NCBI GenBank assembly: GCA_028994555.1
Contig: JARDVN010000001.1
Span: 4,464,001-4,528,000 of the forward strand
Source: Citrobacter amalonaticus
Lineage (GTDB): Bacteria > Pseudomonadota > Gammaproteobacteria > Enterobacterales > Enterobacteriaceae
Direction: 5' to 3'
Length of the DNA stretch: 64,000 bases
Made by a program: the position numbers and the translations under genes. Below the pieces are notes generated by a model. The model did no database searches. It was not told the origin of the DNA and was given only the letters and a program-made list of their open reading frames with translations. Positions 24,101-35,745 of this stretch are shown here, piece by piece. Within the stretch, counting starts at the first letter, position 1; every line of letters begins with the position of its first letter.

Positions 24101-24299
24101 CTGATGACATCTCTGGCGTTTATCTTTGGCGTACTGCCGATGACTATCAGCAGCGGCGCAGGCTCCGGCGGTCAACATGCCGTCGGGACGGGCGTCATGG
24201 GGGGGGATGATCTCGGCAACGGTGCTGGCTATCTACTTCGTGCCGCTGTTCTTCGTGCTGGTCCGTCGACGCTTCCCGCTGAAGCCACGCCCGGAATAA
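21184..24299 (+). CDS. acrD: RND efflux pump AcrD (two frameshift sites)
   Basis: An inner-membrane proton-drug antiporter of the HAE1 RND family that exports aminoglycosides and other hydrophilic compounds with AcrA and Tol[20 protein letters not shown] begins the first membrane helix, and the proton-relay aspartates lie in [18 protein letters not shown]. Two G-runs are over-long: 23898-23903 (6 for 5, at [17 protein letters not shown]) and 24199-24206 (8 for 7, at [13 protein letters not shown]). Corrected, it is 1037 residues, the E. coli length. As a lone RND gene with no adaptor gene beside it, it matches AcrD. Confidence 0.93.
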
Positions 24300-24304
24300 G
24301 AAAT

Positions 24305-24338
24305 AAAAAAGGCGACCTGTCAACGGGTCGCCCTTTCT
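24305..24338 (+). terminator. Rho-independent terminator of acrD
   Basis: Stem GGCGACC / GGTCGCC with an eight-base loop starts 12 bases past the acrD stop and is followed by CTTTCT. Confidence 0.8.
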
Positions 24339-24391
24339 GTGTGATGAGTCCCACACGGTATGCTTTGTTATTTGGCTATCCTTCCAGAAAT

Positions 24392-24451
24392 TTATTTGCG
24401 AAGCATAACTTCGATAAAATCTTTCCAGTTCCCCAGTTCGCGTTCAATCAT
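24392..24451 (-). CDS. ypfM: Small protein YpfM, 19 residues
   Basis: The minus strand encodes [19 protein letters not shown] followed by TAA. This matches my recollection of the E. coli small protein YpfM over its full length and at the same location between acrD and yffB. It is hydrophilic and probably one amphipathic helix; its function is unknown. A gene this short is missed by ordinary size cut-offs. Confidence 0.85.
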   Translation of the reverse strand: MIERELGNWKDFIEVMLRK

Positions 24452-24839
24452 AACAACCTCTGCTTCTTATTATGCGTATTCTACAAAAACACTCTCGTCT
24501 GGTGAAGACAAATTAACCGATTGCTGTGATTACATCCTCCGGGGTGTGGTTGATGTGATTACTATGGCGCGGTCTCCATAAATTTTATGTGACTTACTGC
24601 AATAATTCGAAATAATCATACCTTATCTGGTACTCCTGCAATTTCGATTAAAAACAAGTAACTGCGTCGGAGAAAATTCCGAATTTTGCTTAAGGAGTCA
24701 ATATCAGCGGATTCAGGAATTATTATTCACATTAGTTCAACAATGTTATATTTACCGATCACGATTAAATGACAAAATGTATTATCGGATGTAACGATAT
24801 TGATGATTATATAATCAATTCACGTTAATAAGGATGCAA
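24452..24839. other. AT-rich intergenic region between ypfM and yffB
   Basis: There are 388 bases without a convincing coding sequence, clearly richer in A and T than the neighbouring genes. It must contain the promoters of ypfM (leftward) and yffB (rightward). I see no REP element, no strong terminator hairpin and no RNA gene that I recognise. Confidence 0.5.
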
Positions 24840-25197
24840 ATGATTACTCTCTACGGTATTAAAAATTGTGACACGATTAAAAAAGGCCCGCCGGTGGCTG
24901 GAAGCGCGTGGTATCGACTACCGATTTCACGATTACCGTGCCGATGGCCTGGACAACACACTTCTTACTTCATTTATCAATGAGTTAGGATGGGAACCGC
25001 TTCTCAACACCCGTGGAACGACGTGGCGTAAACTGGATGAAGCCACGCGCAGCCACATCACCGATGCTGCGTCTGCTGCCGCATTAATGACTGAAATGCC
25101 AGCGATCATCAAACGCCCATTGCTCTGCGCGCCCGGGAAGCCTATGCTGCTGGGTTTTAGTGAATCCAGTTATCAGCAGTTTTTTGACGAGGTGTAG
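24840..25197 (+). CDS. yffB: ArsC-family protein YffB (one frameshift)
   Basis: A thioredoxin-fold protein related to arsenate reductase and Spx; in E. coli it is of uncertain function and sits in one unit with dapE. The start [20 protein letters not shown] at 24840 is recovered by removing one A from the run 24879-24884 (6 for 5). It has a single N-terminal cysteine in KNCDT. Corrected length is 118 residues, identical to E. coli. dapE begins three bases after its stop. Confidence 0.9.
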
Positions 25198-26329
<1,132 letters not shown>

Positions 26330-26355
26330 CGAGATTCCTGCAAGAGGTAACGCGC

Positions 26356-26557
26356 ATGGACTGGCTGGCTAAATATTGGTGGATTCTGGTGCTGGTGTTT
26401 TTGGTAGGTGTGCTGCTGAATGTCATCAAGGATCTCAAACGCGTCGACCACAAAAAATTCCTCGCGAATAAACCGGAACTTCCCCCCGCATCGCGACTTT
26501 AACGATAAATGGGATGACGACGACGATTGGCCGAAGAAAGACCAACCGAAGAAATAA
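26356..26557 (+). CDS. ypfN: UPF0370 membrane protein YpfN (one frameshift)
   Basis: A small single-span inner-membrane protein of unknown function. The helix is [18 protein letters not shown] (about residues 6-23), followed by a charged cytoplasmic tail. The C-run 26482-26487 (6 for 5) breaks the frame at NKPELPP; corrected, the tail reads [19 protein letters not shown] and the protein is 66 residues. It lies directly downstream of dapE and is probably co-transcribed. Confidence 0.88.
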
Positions 26558-26560
26558 TCA

Positions 26561-26590
26561 AAGGCCGGAGGTTTTTTTCCCTCCGGCCTT
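26561..26590. terminator. Hairpin between convergent ypfN and ypfH
   Basis: An 11-base perfect stem (AAGGCCGGAGG / CCTCCGGCCTT) surrounds a T-rich loop in the short gap between the convergent ypfN and ypfH stops. It probably ends transcription from both sides. Confidence 0.65.
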
Positions 26591-26595
26591 ATCGT

Positions 26596-27296
26596 TTAGA
26601 TCATCTCAATCACGTCATCATCGTTCGGCGTACCGCCGCTGAGCGCTTCATCAAAGTAGTGCTTCGGTACGGTATAGCGCAAATGATCGAGGGCAAACTG
26701 CATGCTACGATCGTCAATCGCATGACCGAGATCTTCAACGATATCCAGCGTGACATCGCCCCCCCGCAGTTAACAGCGCGTCCTGCGCGGCGACCGCATG
26801 CGAAAGTTCAATCACCCGATCTTCACCACCGTGAATCAGATGTATCGTGGTAGCAGTTGATGCCGTTTCCGGCAGGCTGGCGAAGCGTCCGTTAAACGCA
26901 ATCACTCGCGAGGCAAGGCCTGGCTCGGCTTTGATACTCTCCAGCGCCATAATCGCCCCCCTGAGAGAAACCAATCAGCGCCGTGGCATTCGCCCCTACG
27001 CCACTCTGTTTTTGCCAGTAACGTACGGTTTCGATAAACACCGGCATGATGGCATCAATCCGCGCCTGGCGGTTCTCTTCCGTCACCCCTTGCACGGAAA
27101 ACCACTGACGCCCGGATGCCGGGCCGCTCGGCTCAACGCCGCCGATACTGACCACCAGCGCGTCGGGAAAGATAGGAGCGAACCACGAACCGATCTCGCC
27201 CATTGCGACAGGGTTATCGCCCACGCCATGAAACAGCAGCAATAGCTGTTGAGCAGGTTGGGTCGGGCTTTGAACAACAAAATGGTCATGTTTCAT
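26596..27296 (-). CDS. ypfH: Alpha/beta-hydrolase esterase YpfH (two frameshift sites)
   Basis: A carboxylesterase of the phospholipase/carboxylesterase family with reported palmitoyl-CoA and p-nitrophenyl ester hydrolase activity. LLLLFHGVGDNP is the oxyanion loop, and the nucleophile serine is in ALIGFSQGAIMALE. The Asp and His of the triad lie in HGGEDRVI and EDLGHAIDD. Two C-runs are over-long: 26956-26961 (6 for 5) and 26759-26765 (7 for 6). Corrected, it is 232 residues and ends at 26596. Confidence 0.88.
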
Positions 27297-27369
27297 GGCG
27301 ATCTCCTTAACTGATGTCGTTCATTCTACGCGGCTCAATCGCAATGACCATGCCAGAAAATTGAAGGAG

Positions 27370-29381
27370 TTAGTGAAAAAATTGCCATTGCAGAATGCGA
27401 TTGCGCGCATGCTCAGCACGCGAGGGTTCCACAGCAGCAAGCGCCTGCGCCGCTTCTTCGCGCTGACGTTTCAGCAGCGCTTTACGCCCGGAAAGGCGCA
27501 ATGTCACACAGAGTTCAGCATCGCTGCGTCGCTCTTGCAGACAACCCCGCAGCGCCGGGAGTGGCAGCGTACTGGTCAGTAACAGACGACTCATGCAGCC
27601 CAGTGATGTCAGCAACGGACGGTGTGCAAAGGCAAATCCCGCCAGCGCCTGCCAGTCGTCCTCATTAAGCGTAGTCGCTTTTAGTGGTTCAACCGGGATC
27701 GCTTCCCCATTCCATCGCGCAAGTATGTCGGCATCACGGCGTAAACGCTGATGTTCATACTCAGCCAGACGTCTTCCCGCCGCGTTAAGCGGTAAGAGTG
27801 CCATTGCGGTATAGCAACCACTGCTGGCCTCTTTGTGATTGCCCATACGCACCAGGATGAAGCCGCAGCGCTGCCAGAAGCGCCACAACTCCGGCGTATA
27901 GCCAAAGCTCACAGAAAGGTAGTCGCAATTTTCCGCATGGGCCTGCGCGATTAGCTGTTGCCCAATGCCTTCGCGCTGACGCCCCGGATGGACGGCAATA
28001 CGACTGATCCGACGACCGATCAGGGTAGCCGCCAGCGGGTAGCCACCGTGTGCCGCCAGCGACTGCGCGACGAGGTTCCCCCCGGGGCCGTCGAAAGCCC
28101 GCCCAGACAGCCTGGCTGAGGCCCGCGCTAAGGCCCCCCTCGTCCACCAGCCACAGCGCGCCAGCCACTTCAGTGCCACAGGTGGCCTGCAAAAAATGCT
28201 GGCCCGGCGCATCCATCATGCGGCGTAGATCCAGCGGAGAGGTGCGATAATGCGCCCCGGAAAGCAGGCGATAGACCGCCAGAGGCATTTGTGGCTGCGT
28301 TCGCCACGCGCTCTGTTCAAAAGGGGACAGGGTGATATCGCCCCGCGGGACGCAGGCAAAGCTGTCATCATCAAACACCAGCGCCTCATTGATCATCTTT
28401 TCCAGTGGGCAGCCCTGCGCCCAGCGAACAGGTTGCACAAGCTCATAGCGTTGCAGAAGCGGGAAACGGGCGCAGAATTTCAGCAGAAAACCGCGTCCGG
28501 TTCCTTCGTAACCCTGTACGGTCGTTGTCAGTAGGGTACGCGGGAAGCGGGAAACCAGACGTTGCAGCAACGGCGCGGGGATCGCCGCGGCTTCATCGAC
28601 GACCAGCCAGTCAGCGTCAACTTTCGCATTCAGCAGCGCATCCGGTGCCATAAAGTGGAAGCGGTCGCCGGCAAACTGTGCCAGCACATCGGTTGCCGCT
28701 TTTGCTGGCGCGGTGACGATGACATCGCCCTTGATACGCGAGATTAATAACCCCGCCAGAGCCGATTTCCCGCGCCCACGAGCCGCAATCACCGTGGCAA
28801 TTCCTGCGGGCATCTGCAGAAGGGTCTGTAAGAGGGTCGCCTGCTCCGGAAGCGGTTCACCGGTTGCGCAGTGCCACCCTGGACGTTTCGGAAAATGCGG
28901 AACGCAAAAAAGGCTGATGCTGCTGCCAGCACAGCGTCTGCTCATCGGACTCGATGATTCGCCGTAGGCGGTGGATAAAATGCGGCGTCGGGATAGGCTG
29001 AGAACAATCGCTCCAGCGTAGCGAATCGGCATCCGGGCAGGCAGGCCAGCGTGCAAGCGGTGGCGTGAGCAGCACCAGCCAACTGCCCGCCCGCAGCGTT
29101 CCGCTTAAGGCGGCAAAGGCCGCTGCATCAAATCCTGTCAGGGCATCGAATATGGCATGATGGAATTCACGGCCCAACAGCGTTTGCAGTGCCTGAGGCG
29201 TACAGCACGGTTCGGTGGAAGCTACAGGGGAAACCCGTAGCCAGTCGCCTGGCAACATGTCACGCAGATGTTGCGCCTGCTCATGACACCAGTCAGGCTC
29301 GCCGCTCAGCACCAGCAGGCGGCGAATCCCTTCCCGGGACATTTGCGCAGTGAGCGCACTCAGCATGGTTTGAACGGACAT
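27370..29381 (-). CDS. tmcA: tRNA(Met) cytidine acetyltransferase TmcA (two frameshift sites)
   Basis: TmcA forms N4-acetylcytidine at the wobble position of elongator tRNA-Met using acetyl-CoA and ATP or GTP. It has an N-terminal domain, an RNA-helicase module with Walker A in AARGRGKSALAGLL and DEAA-type Walker B (VVDEAAAIPAPLLQRLV), and a GNAT domain (SRIAVHPGRQREGIGQQLI). Frame breaks are A-run 28906-28911 (6 for 5) and C-run 28078-28083 (6 for 5, at RRPRGNLVAQ). Corrected, it is about 669 residues, close to E. coli (about 671). Confidence 0.9.
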
Positions 29382-29395
29382 CCCTGCCTCAGAAG

Positions 29396-30264
29396 TTAAA
29401 AACCTTTGCCAAAAGTATTACATTGCGCCGGGTTGCCGCTATCAAAGCCACGTTTGAACCAGGTGTAGCGCTGCTCAGAGGTTCCATGCGTGAAACTGTC
29501 CGGCACTACGCGCCCCTGGCTTTGCTGCTGGAGACGATCGTCGCCTATTGCTTCAGCGGCATTCAGCGCCTCCTCCAGATCGCCGGACTCCAGAACCCCC
29601 CTGCTGCTGCATGCTGTGACCCCAGACGCCAGCAAAGCAATCCGCCTGCAGTTCCATACGCACCGAGAGTTGGTTAACTTCCGCCTGTGAAGCGTTCTGT
29701 TGCATCTGACGCACCTTCGGTTCGATCCCCAGCAGTTTCTGGACGTGGTGCCCCACTTCGTGGGCAATGACGTAGCCCTGAGCGAAATCACCGTCCGCAC
29801 CCAGTTTGTCTTTCATGTCATCGTAAAAGGAGAGATCGATGTAAACCGTGCCATCCGCCGGGCAGTAAAACGGCCCCATGACGGATTGTCCAGTACCGCA
29901 ACCGGTGCGCGTCGCCCCGCGATACATCACCAGCTTCGGCTGTTGATAGGTGCGGCCCATTTTTTCAAATTGTTGCCCCCCAGGTGTCTTCTGTTGTCGC
30001 CAGAATGACCGAGGTGAATTTTGCCGCTTCATCTTCATTTGGGCTGATGGATCGCTGAGACGACTGCTGTGAGATCGGCTGTCCCGTCATCAATCCCGTT
30101 AAATCGACACCGTAATAGCCCGCCACCAGAACCACAATCAGCAGAACCAGCCCACCCTTTCCAGTCGGCAGACGAAACCCCGGCCCGCCCAGAGAAGGAC
30201 CGCCGCCCGAGTTACTGCGCCTGTCTTCCACATTGTCACTTTCACGACGCCCTTGCCAGCGCAT
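29396..30264 (-). CDS. ypfJ: Membrane-anchored zinc metallopeptidase YpfJ (two frameshift sites)
   Basis: A member of the neutral zinc metallopeptidase family with one N-terminal membrane helix ([17 protein letters not shown]) and the metal motif HEVGHH in [17 protein letters not shown]. The physiological substrate is unknown. I chose the ATG at 30264, which has GAGGT at good spacing, over an in-frame GTG six bases upstream. Runs 29976-29981 and 29596-29601 (each six C for five) break the frame at [10 protein letters not shown] and SMQQQGVLESG. Corrected length is about 288 residues. Confidence 0.87.
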
Positions 30265-30389
30265 ACTCACCTCAACATAATATTCATTATGATGATGATC
30301 GTAGGCGGTTCAGCGCAAGATTACCACAGGAAAGCGAGATTGAAGTGCGAAGAGCAGGCCGGAGAGCAGACCCCGGCCCGAGAGGCGAG

Positions 30390-31103
30390 TTAGTCGAGAT
30401 CTACACCCAGACGACGAGCCACGGTTTCATAGGCTTCAATCAGGCCGCCCAGGCTCTGACGGAAACGGTCTTTGTCCATTTTCTCGAGGGTCTCTTTGTC
30501 CCACAGACGGCTACCGTCCGGAGAGAATTCATCGCCGAGCACCACTTCGCCTTTGTACAGACCGAATTCCAGTTTAAAGTCGACGAGAATAAGCCCTGCG
30601 TCATCGAACAGTTTTTTCAGCACGTCATTCGCTTTATAGGTCAGCTCTTTCATTCGTGCCAGATTCTCTTTGCTCACCCAGCCAAAGGTTTCGCAGTAGG
30701 AATCATTGACCATCGGGTCATGCATTGCATCGTTTTTCAGGAACAGGTCGAATAACGGTGGATTCAGTTCAATACCTTCTTCAATACCCAGACGTTTAAC
30801 CAGAGAGCCTGCCGCACGGTTACGCACCACGCACTCGACCGGCACCATCTCCAGCTTTTTCACCAGGCATTCGGTATCGGAGAGCAGTCGCTCCATCTGC
30901 GTCGGGATACCCGCTTCGGCCAGTTTGGTCATGATGAAATAGTTGAACTTGTTATTCACCATGCCCTTACGATCAAACTGCTCAATGCGTGCGCCATCCC
31001 CTGCTGACGTATCATTGCGGAATTCGAGCACCAACAGGTCCGGGTTTTCCGTGCTGTATACGGTCTTCGCTTTACCACGATACAACTCAGCTTGCTTTTG
31101 CAT
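30390..31103 (-). CDS. purC: SAICAR synthetase
   Basis: PurC ligates aspartate to CAIR with ATP, step 8 of IMP synthesis. The start [18 protein letters not shown] at 31103 gives the canonical 237 residues. An ATG six bases upstream is too close to the AGGAG ribosome site. Conserved regions [17 protein letters not shown] and LVDFKLEFG are present. A PurR box lies upstream. The frame is intact. Confidence 0.96.
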   Translation of the reverse strand: MQKQAELYRGKAKTVYSTENPDLLVLEFRNDTSAGDGARIEQFDRKGMVNNKFNYFIMTKLAEAGIPTQMERLLSDTECLVKKLEMVPVECVVRNRAAGSLVKRLGIEEGIELNPPLFDLFLKNDAMHDPMVNDSYCETFGWVSKENLARMKELTYKANDVLKKLFDDAGLILVDFKLEFGLYKGEVVLGDEFSPDGSRLWDKETLEKMDKDRFRQSLGGLIEAYETVARRLGVDLD

Positions 31104-31156
31104 CTTCATTACTCCTGGGTGTGATCATTTGTATTCAAAACGGGGAATATTATGCC

Positions 31157-31172
31157 ACGCACACGTTTGCGT
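31157..31172 (-). promoter_or_regulatory. PurR operator of purC
   Basis: The minus strand reads ACGCAAACGTGTGCGT, a near-perfect palindrome fitting the PurR consensus ACGCAAACGTTTNCGT, about 55 bases before the purC start. Confidence 0.8.
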
Positions 31173-31183
31173 AGCACGGAAAT

Positions 31184-31211
31184 AAAAAGGGCCGGATTTC
31201 TCCAGCCCTGT
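31184..31211 (-). terminator. Terminator of bamC
   Basis: Minus-strand stem AGGGCTGG / CCGGCCCT with one G-T pair, followed by TTTTTATT, immediately past the bamC stop and before the purC promoter. Confidence 0.75.
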
Positions 31212-31215
31212 TTTT

Positions 31216-32250
31216 TTACTTGCTAAACGCTGCCTGGAAGATGGCAACCAGCGCGTCGTTCTGGCTCTGCGTCAGGGTATGCCCCTTCGGATCGATAAAC
31301 TGCAAGCTGCTGCGGTTATCTAAATCACCGACCTGCAGTTTGTAGTCACCGGAAGAAAGCCCCGGATCGCGAGCGCCCAGTTCCTGCCAACCGCTATCAG
31401 ACAACGGTTTGTAGGTGACGGCCATGCTCCCCTGAGAACGGGTGCTGTCGGTCACTTTCATGCCGACTTTCTCCAGTGCTGCCGGGAGGCGCTGCCAGAC
31501 GACGTTGAACGGACCACGCACCACCAGCATCGGTAAACCGGTGTCATCCGCGGCGCTCTGCACGTCCATTGTGGCGGCAGAACGGTTTTGCGCGGCATTC
31601 GCGGCGTCAGTGGCGGTCTTATCGAGGCCTGCTGAAATCACGTTCATCATCTCAGTGCTATAACGCTGCAGTGAAGCGGCATCCGCCACAGGCTTACCGG
31701 CCTGCTCAAGGTTAACCAGTTTCACCATCACCGCCTGCTGATAGCCCTGCGGTTTAACTGAGATTTGATAACGGCCACGGTACTGCTCGTCTTCGTCCAG
31801 ACGGTTCCAGTCAACCCAACCGGTTGTCAGCGTCTGGCTGGCATCATCACGTTTTTCAATCGTGTAGTTTTTAGACTGAATCACGCTGACCACCTGCGGC
31901 CACAGCGTCGTTCCACGCCCATTTTCCACCAGCAGCGTTGCGGTATCGCCTGCAAACTGGGTCCGGGCACCGGAAACCAGCGCCAGCGGCTGTGCCGGCG
32001 GACGGATATCCAGCGCTTTCCCTACGGCACCGCTGCCGTTGGTCACCGGAATGTTGTAGTCGCTCGTGGTCACCGGCAGAATCATACCGGCAGGCGCATG
32101 AAGTTCAGCAAGCGGTGCGGCTTCCAGATAGGATTCATCACCACTCACCTGGCGCTTGTAGCGCGAGTCAGAACTACAGGCCGCGAGCAGCAAAACAAGC
32201 GAAACACCCGCAACCCTGGCCAGGCGCGACTTTTGTACTGAGTAAGCCAT
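31216..32250 (-). CDS. bamC: Outer membrane assembly lipoprotein BamC
   Basis: A lipoprotein subunit of the beta-barrel assembly machine. The signal peptide ends in a lipobox, VLLLAACSS, with the lipidated cysteine about residue 25; the unstructured lasso region ([20 protein letters not shown]) and two helix-grip domains follow. The start at 32250 gives 344 residues, the E. coli length. It is 16 bases downstream of dapA in the same operon. Confidence 0.95.
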   Translation of the reverse strand: MAYSVQKSRLARVAGVSLVLLLAACSSDSRYKRQVSGDESYLEAAPLAELHAPAGMILPVTTSDYNIPVTNGSGAVGKALDIRPPAQPLALVSGARTQFAGDTATLLVENGRGTTLWPQVVSVIQSKNYTIEKRDDASQTLTTGWVDWNRLDEDEQYRGRYQISVKPQGYQQAVMVKLVNLEQAGKPVADAASLQRYSTEMMNVISAGLDKTATDAANAAQNRSAATMDVQSAADDTGLPMLVVRGPFNVVWQRLPAALEKVGMKVTDSTRSQGSMAVTYKPLSDSGWQELGARDPGLSSGDYKLQVGDLDNRSSLQFIDPKGHTLTQSQNDALVAIFQAAFSK

Positions 32251-32266
32251 CAAATCTCCCTAAACT

Positions 32267-33145
32267 TTACAGCAAACCGGCATGCTTGAGCGCCGCTTTG
32301 ACAATTTCACGACCACTGTCCGTGATCGGTGTCATTGGCAAGCGCAGCGTATCGGTCGCCACAAGGCCCAACGCCTTACATGCCCATTTCACCGGGATAG
32401 GGTTGGGTTCGACAAACAGTTTGTTATGTAACGGCATCAGACGCTGGTTAATGGTACGCGCCTCGGCAAAACGCCCTTCCGCCGCCAGTTTGCACATTTC
32501 TGCCATATCACGCGCCGCAACGTTAGACGTCACGGAGATCACGCCATGACCGCCTAACTGCATAAAGTCCATCGCGGTCGCGTCATCGCCGCTGAGCAGC
32601 AGAAAATCATCGGAAACCAGCTCTTTGATCTGGTGAACCCGACTTAAGTTCCCTGTCGCCTCTTTAATTGCGACAATATTTTTTAATTCCGCCAGACGGC
32701 CAACGGTTTCCGGCAGCATATCGCAACCGGTACGGGATGGCACATTATACAGAATTTGTGGCAGGTCAGTATGCTCAGCGATGGCTTTGAAATGCTGGAA
32801 CAGACCTTCCTGAGTCGGACGGTTGTAGTAAGGCGTCACCGTCAGACAGCCGACAATCCCGCTGTCATTGAAACGCTGCGTCAGACTAATGGCTTCTGCG
32901 GTCGCGTTCGCGCCCGTACCGGCAATCACCGGGATACGTCCATCAGCCAGCTCCAGCGTCATCATCACCACGTCGCCATGTTCATCATGACTCAGCGTAG
33001 CGGACTCACCGGTAGTGCCTACAGAAACGATCGCCGAGGTGCCGCTGGCGACATGATAATCAATCAGTTTTTTCAGGCTTGACCGGCAGACATTACCTTT
33101 TTCATCCATCGGTGTAACAAGCGCGACAATACTTCCCGTGAACAT
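32267..33145 (-). CDS. dapA: 4-hydroxy-tetrahydrodipicolinate synthase
   Basis: DapA condenses pyruvate with aspartate semialdehyde at the entry to lysine and diaminopimelate synthesis. The start [18 protein letters not shown] at 33145 gives 292 residues, exactly the E. coli length. The Schiff-base lysine is in IVAIKEATG and the active-site tyrosine in [10 protein letters not shown]. It is divergent from gcvR and precedes bamC. Confidence 0.95.
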   Translation of the reverse strand: MFTGSIVALVTPMDEKGNVCRSSLKKLIDYHVASGTSAIVSVGTTGESATLSHDEHGDVVMMTLELADGRIPVIAGTGANATAEAISLTQRFNDSGIVGCLTVTPYYNRPTQEGLFQHFKAIAEHTDLPQILYNVPSRTGCDMLPETVGRLAELKNIVAIKEATGNLSRVHQIKELVSDDFLLLSGDDATAMDFMQLGGHGVISVTSNVAARDMAEMCKLAAEGRFAEARTINQRLMPLHNKLFVEPNPIPVKWACKALGLVATDTLRLPMTPITDSGREIVKAALKHAGLL

Positions 33146-33290
33146 GGGCCATCCTCTGTGCAAACAAGTGCCTCAATGTTACGTTTGGTACGACAATAAA
33201 AGCAAGCGACGAGAGCCCTTCTGATTGTTGTATGCAGGTTTTTTTTATGCTTTCCTTATGATTACCCTACCTCTCAAAGGAAGAACAGGT

Positions 33291-33863
33291 TTGACACCTT
33301 CATCGCAACATTACCTGGTTATTACTGCGCTGGGTGCCGATCGCCCGGGAATTGTGAACACGATCACCCGTCATGTCAGCAGTTGCGGCTGTAATATCGA
33401 AGACAGTCGCCTGGCCATGTTGGGCGATGAGTTTACGTTTATCATGCTGCTGTCGGGTACCTGGAATGCCATTACCCTGATCGAATCGACCCTGCCGTTG
33501 AAAGGTGCAGAGCTGGATTTATTGATTGTGATGAAACGTACGACGGCGCATCCTCGCCCGCCAATGCCGGCAACGGTATGGGTTCAGGTCGATGTGCCGG
33601 ATTCGCCACATTTGATTGAACGATTTACGGCCTTGTTTGATAACCATCGAATGAACATTGCGGAACTGATTTCGCGCACGCAACCTGCTGAAAACGATAA
33701 GGCGGCGCAGCTATATATCCAGATAACCGCCCACAGTCCGGCCTCGGATGATGCCGCAAATATTGAACAGGCCTTTAAAGCACTATGTACAGAACTCAAT
33801 GCACAAGGCAGTATTAACGTTGTTAATTATTCACAACATGATGAACAGGATGGAGTTAAGTAA
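33291..33863 (+). CDS. gcvR: Glycine cleavage repressor GcvR
   Basis: A cytoplasmic double-ACT-domain protein (ITALGADRPGIVNTITRH at the first ACT; VQVDVPDSPHLIERFTALF at the second). It binds GcvA and blocks gcvTHP activation when glycine is low. The start is TTG at 33291, which gives the 190-residue E. coli length and places AGGAAG upstream; an upstream in-frame ATG adds a non-conserved extension. Its stop overlaps the bcp start. Confidence 0.9.
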   Translation: MTPSSQHYLVITALGADRPGIVNTITRHVSSCGCNIEDSRLAMLGDEFTFIMLLSGTWNAITLIESTLPLKGAELDLLIVMKRTTAHPRPPMPATVWVQVDVPDSPHLIERFTALFDNHRMNIAELISRTQPAENDKAAQLYIQITAHSPASDDAANIEQAFKALCTELNAQGSINVVNYSQHDEQDGVK

Positions 33864-34333
33864 TGAATCCACTGAAAGCCGGTGACATCGCACCGAAATT
33901 TAGCTTGCCGGACCAAGACGGAGAACAAGTAAATTTGACCGACTTCCAGGGACAGCGTGTTCTGGTCTATTTCTATCCGAAAGCCATGACGCCAGGCTGT
34001 ACCGTTCAGGCCTGTGGCCTACGCGATAACATGGATGAGTTAAAAAAAGCGGGTGTGGATGTGCTGGGTATCAGCACTGACAAACCTGAAAAACTTTCCC
34101 GTTTTGCTGAAAAAGAGCTGCTGAACTTTACCCTGCTGTCTGATGAGGATCATCAGGTCTGCGAGCAATTTGGCGTCTGGGGCGAGAAATCGTTTATGGG
34201 GAAAACCTATGACGGGATCCATCGCATCAGCTTCCTGATTGACGCTGACGGCAAGGTTGAACACGTTTTCGATGATTTCAAAACCAGCAATCACCACGAT
34301 GTGGTGCTGAACTGGCTGAAAGAAAACGCCTGA
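33863..34333 (+). CDS. bcp: Thioredoxin-dependent thiol peroxidase Bcp
   Basis: A 156-residue atypical 2-Cys peroxiredoxin that reduces hydroperoxides. The peroxidatic Cys46 lies in MTPGCTVQACGLRD and the resolving Cys51 in the same segment. Its ATG shares a base with the gcvR stop (TAATG), so the pair is coupled. In E. coli the hyf operon follows; here perM follows in convergent orientation after a REP element. Confidence 0.95.
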   Translation: MNPLKAGDIAPKFSLPDQDGEQVNLTDFQGQRVLVYFYPKAMTPGCTVQACGLRDNMDELKKAGVDVLGISTDKPEKLSRFAEKELLNFTLLSDEDHQVCEQFGVWGEKSFMGKTYDGIHRISFLIDADGKVEHVFDDFKTSNHHDVVLNWLKENA

Positions 34334-34339
34334 TTTTCG

Positions 34340-34402
34340 CGCGGCCGGATGACGGCTGACATCCTGTCCGGCCTACCGTTTGTAGGCCGGATAATCGGCT
34401 GT
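34340..34402. repeat. REP element between bcp and perM
   Basis: Inverted halves GCGGCCGGATGACGGC / CTGTCCGGCC and GTAGGCCGGATAATCGGC form a REP unit between the two convergent genes, at the place where E. coli carries hyf. Confidence 0.75.
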
Positions 34403-34455
34403 CTGTTTAAGCGTCCTTTTTTATCTCGCGCCACCTTCCCTGTTGCATAAACGCA

Positions 34456-35521
34456 TCAGGACTCGTCAACGACCTGCGCATCCGGCCAGGCATGGACAAC
34501 GGCCTTGATTAACGTCGCCAGCGGAATGGCGAAGAAAACGCCCCAGAATCCCCACAGACCGCCAAAGATCACCACCGACAGAATGATGACCAGCGGATGC
34601 AAATTCACTGCTTCAGAAAACAACACCGGTACCAGCAGGTTGCCGTCCAGCGCCTGGATAATCAGATAGACGGCGAAACAACTCCAGAACTCGGTCCCCA
34701 GACCAAACTGGAACAGCGCAACGCCTACCACAGGAATGGTCACCACAAAAGCGCCGATATAGGGAATGAGTACGGAGAATCCCACCAGTACGGCCAGCAG
34801 CAGCGAGTAATTCAGGCCAAACAGCAGGAAGCCAAGCCAGGTCGCCACGCCCACCACCATCATCTCCAGCACTTTACCGCGGATATAGTTGGTAATTTGC
34901 TGGTTCATCTCCTTCCAGACCTGCCCTGCCAGACCGCGATTGCGCGGCAGCACACGACGCACAGCGTTCAGCATCTGCTCTTTATCTTTGACGAGGAAAA
35001 ACACCATCAGCGGCACCAGTACCAGATAGACCGCCAGCGTCAGCAGGCCCACCAGTGAGGCCAGCGAGTATTTCACCACCGAATCGCCCATGGTCAGCAT
35101 GCGGGTACGCATGTTTTCCGCCATAGCATCAATGATGCCCGCATCCATTAAGGCCGGATAACGCCGCGGCAGCGTGGCGGCAAAATCCGACAGTTTGTTC
35201 AGCATCCCCGGCATGTCGCGAATCAGTAAGATCCCCTGCTGCCATGCCACCGGCATCACCACAAAGGCCATTAACAACAAAATGCCGACAAAGACGATCA
35301 ACACAAGAGAGGTCGCCCAGCGGCGCGAACAGCCGATGGCTTCAAGACGAGCGGTTGGCCATTCCAACAGATAAGCCAGCACAATGGCGACCAGCAGCGG
35401 TGCCAGTAATCCACTAAAAAAAGAAAAGAATGCCAAACCCGGCGACCAGAATAACCAGCAAGGCAATCGCCTCGGGGTCGCTAAAGCGACGGCGATACCA
35501 TTGCATCAACATTTCGAGCAT
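34456..35521 (-). CDS. perM: AI-2E family transporter PerM (one frameshift)
   Basis: A polytopic inner-membrane protein of the AI-2E/UPF0118 transporter family (about eight helices); its substrate is not established. The true start MLEMLMQWYRRRFSDPEAIA at 35521 is joined to the body by removing one base from the A-run 35416-35422 (7 for 6, at AGFGILFFFSGLLAP). Corrected, it is 354 residues. Confidence 0.87.
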
Positions 35522-35745
35522 AAAACCTTCCCTGAACCTCAATAGCGGGATTGCGATCCCGAATTGTATCGAAATGTCACAAAAAAAGACTTCGCTTTTT
35601 TATTGCTGATTCAGGAAACTGAAAAGTCATTTGTGCAGGGTATTCATCGACCATTTTCGCCGTTACACTGCCAGTATCGGCTGAACGGAACGATACAGCC
35701 CGGCATCGGTCAAATGACTATCTCAAAGAAAACAGGACAGAGGTT

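Noticed and set aside
28134-28139. Six-C run in tmcA suspected as another expansion
   Set aside because: The frame through LVDEGGLSAGLSQAVW requires all six bases, so this run is correct.
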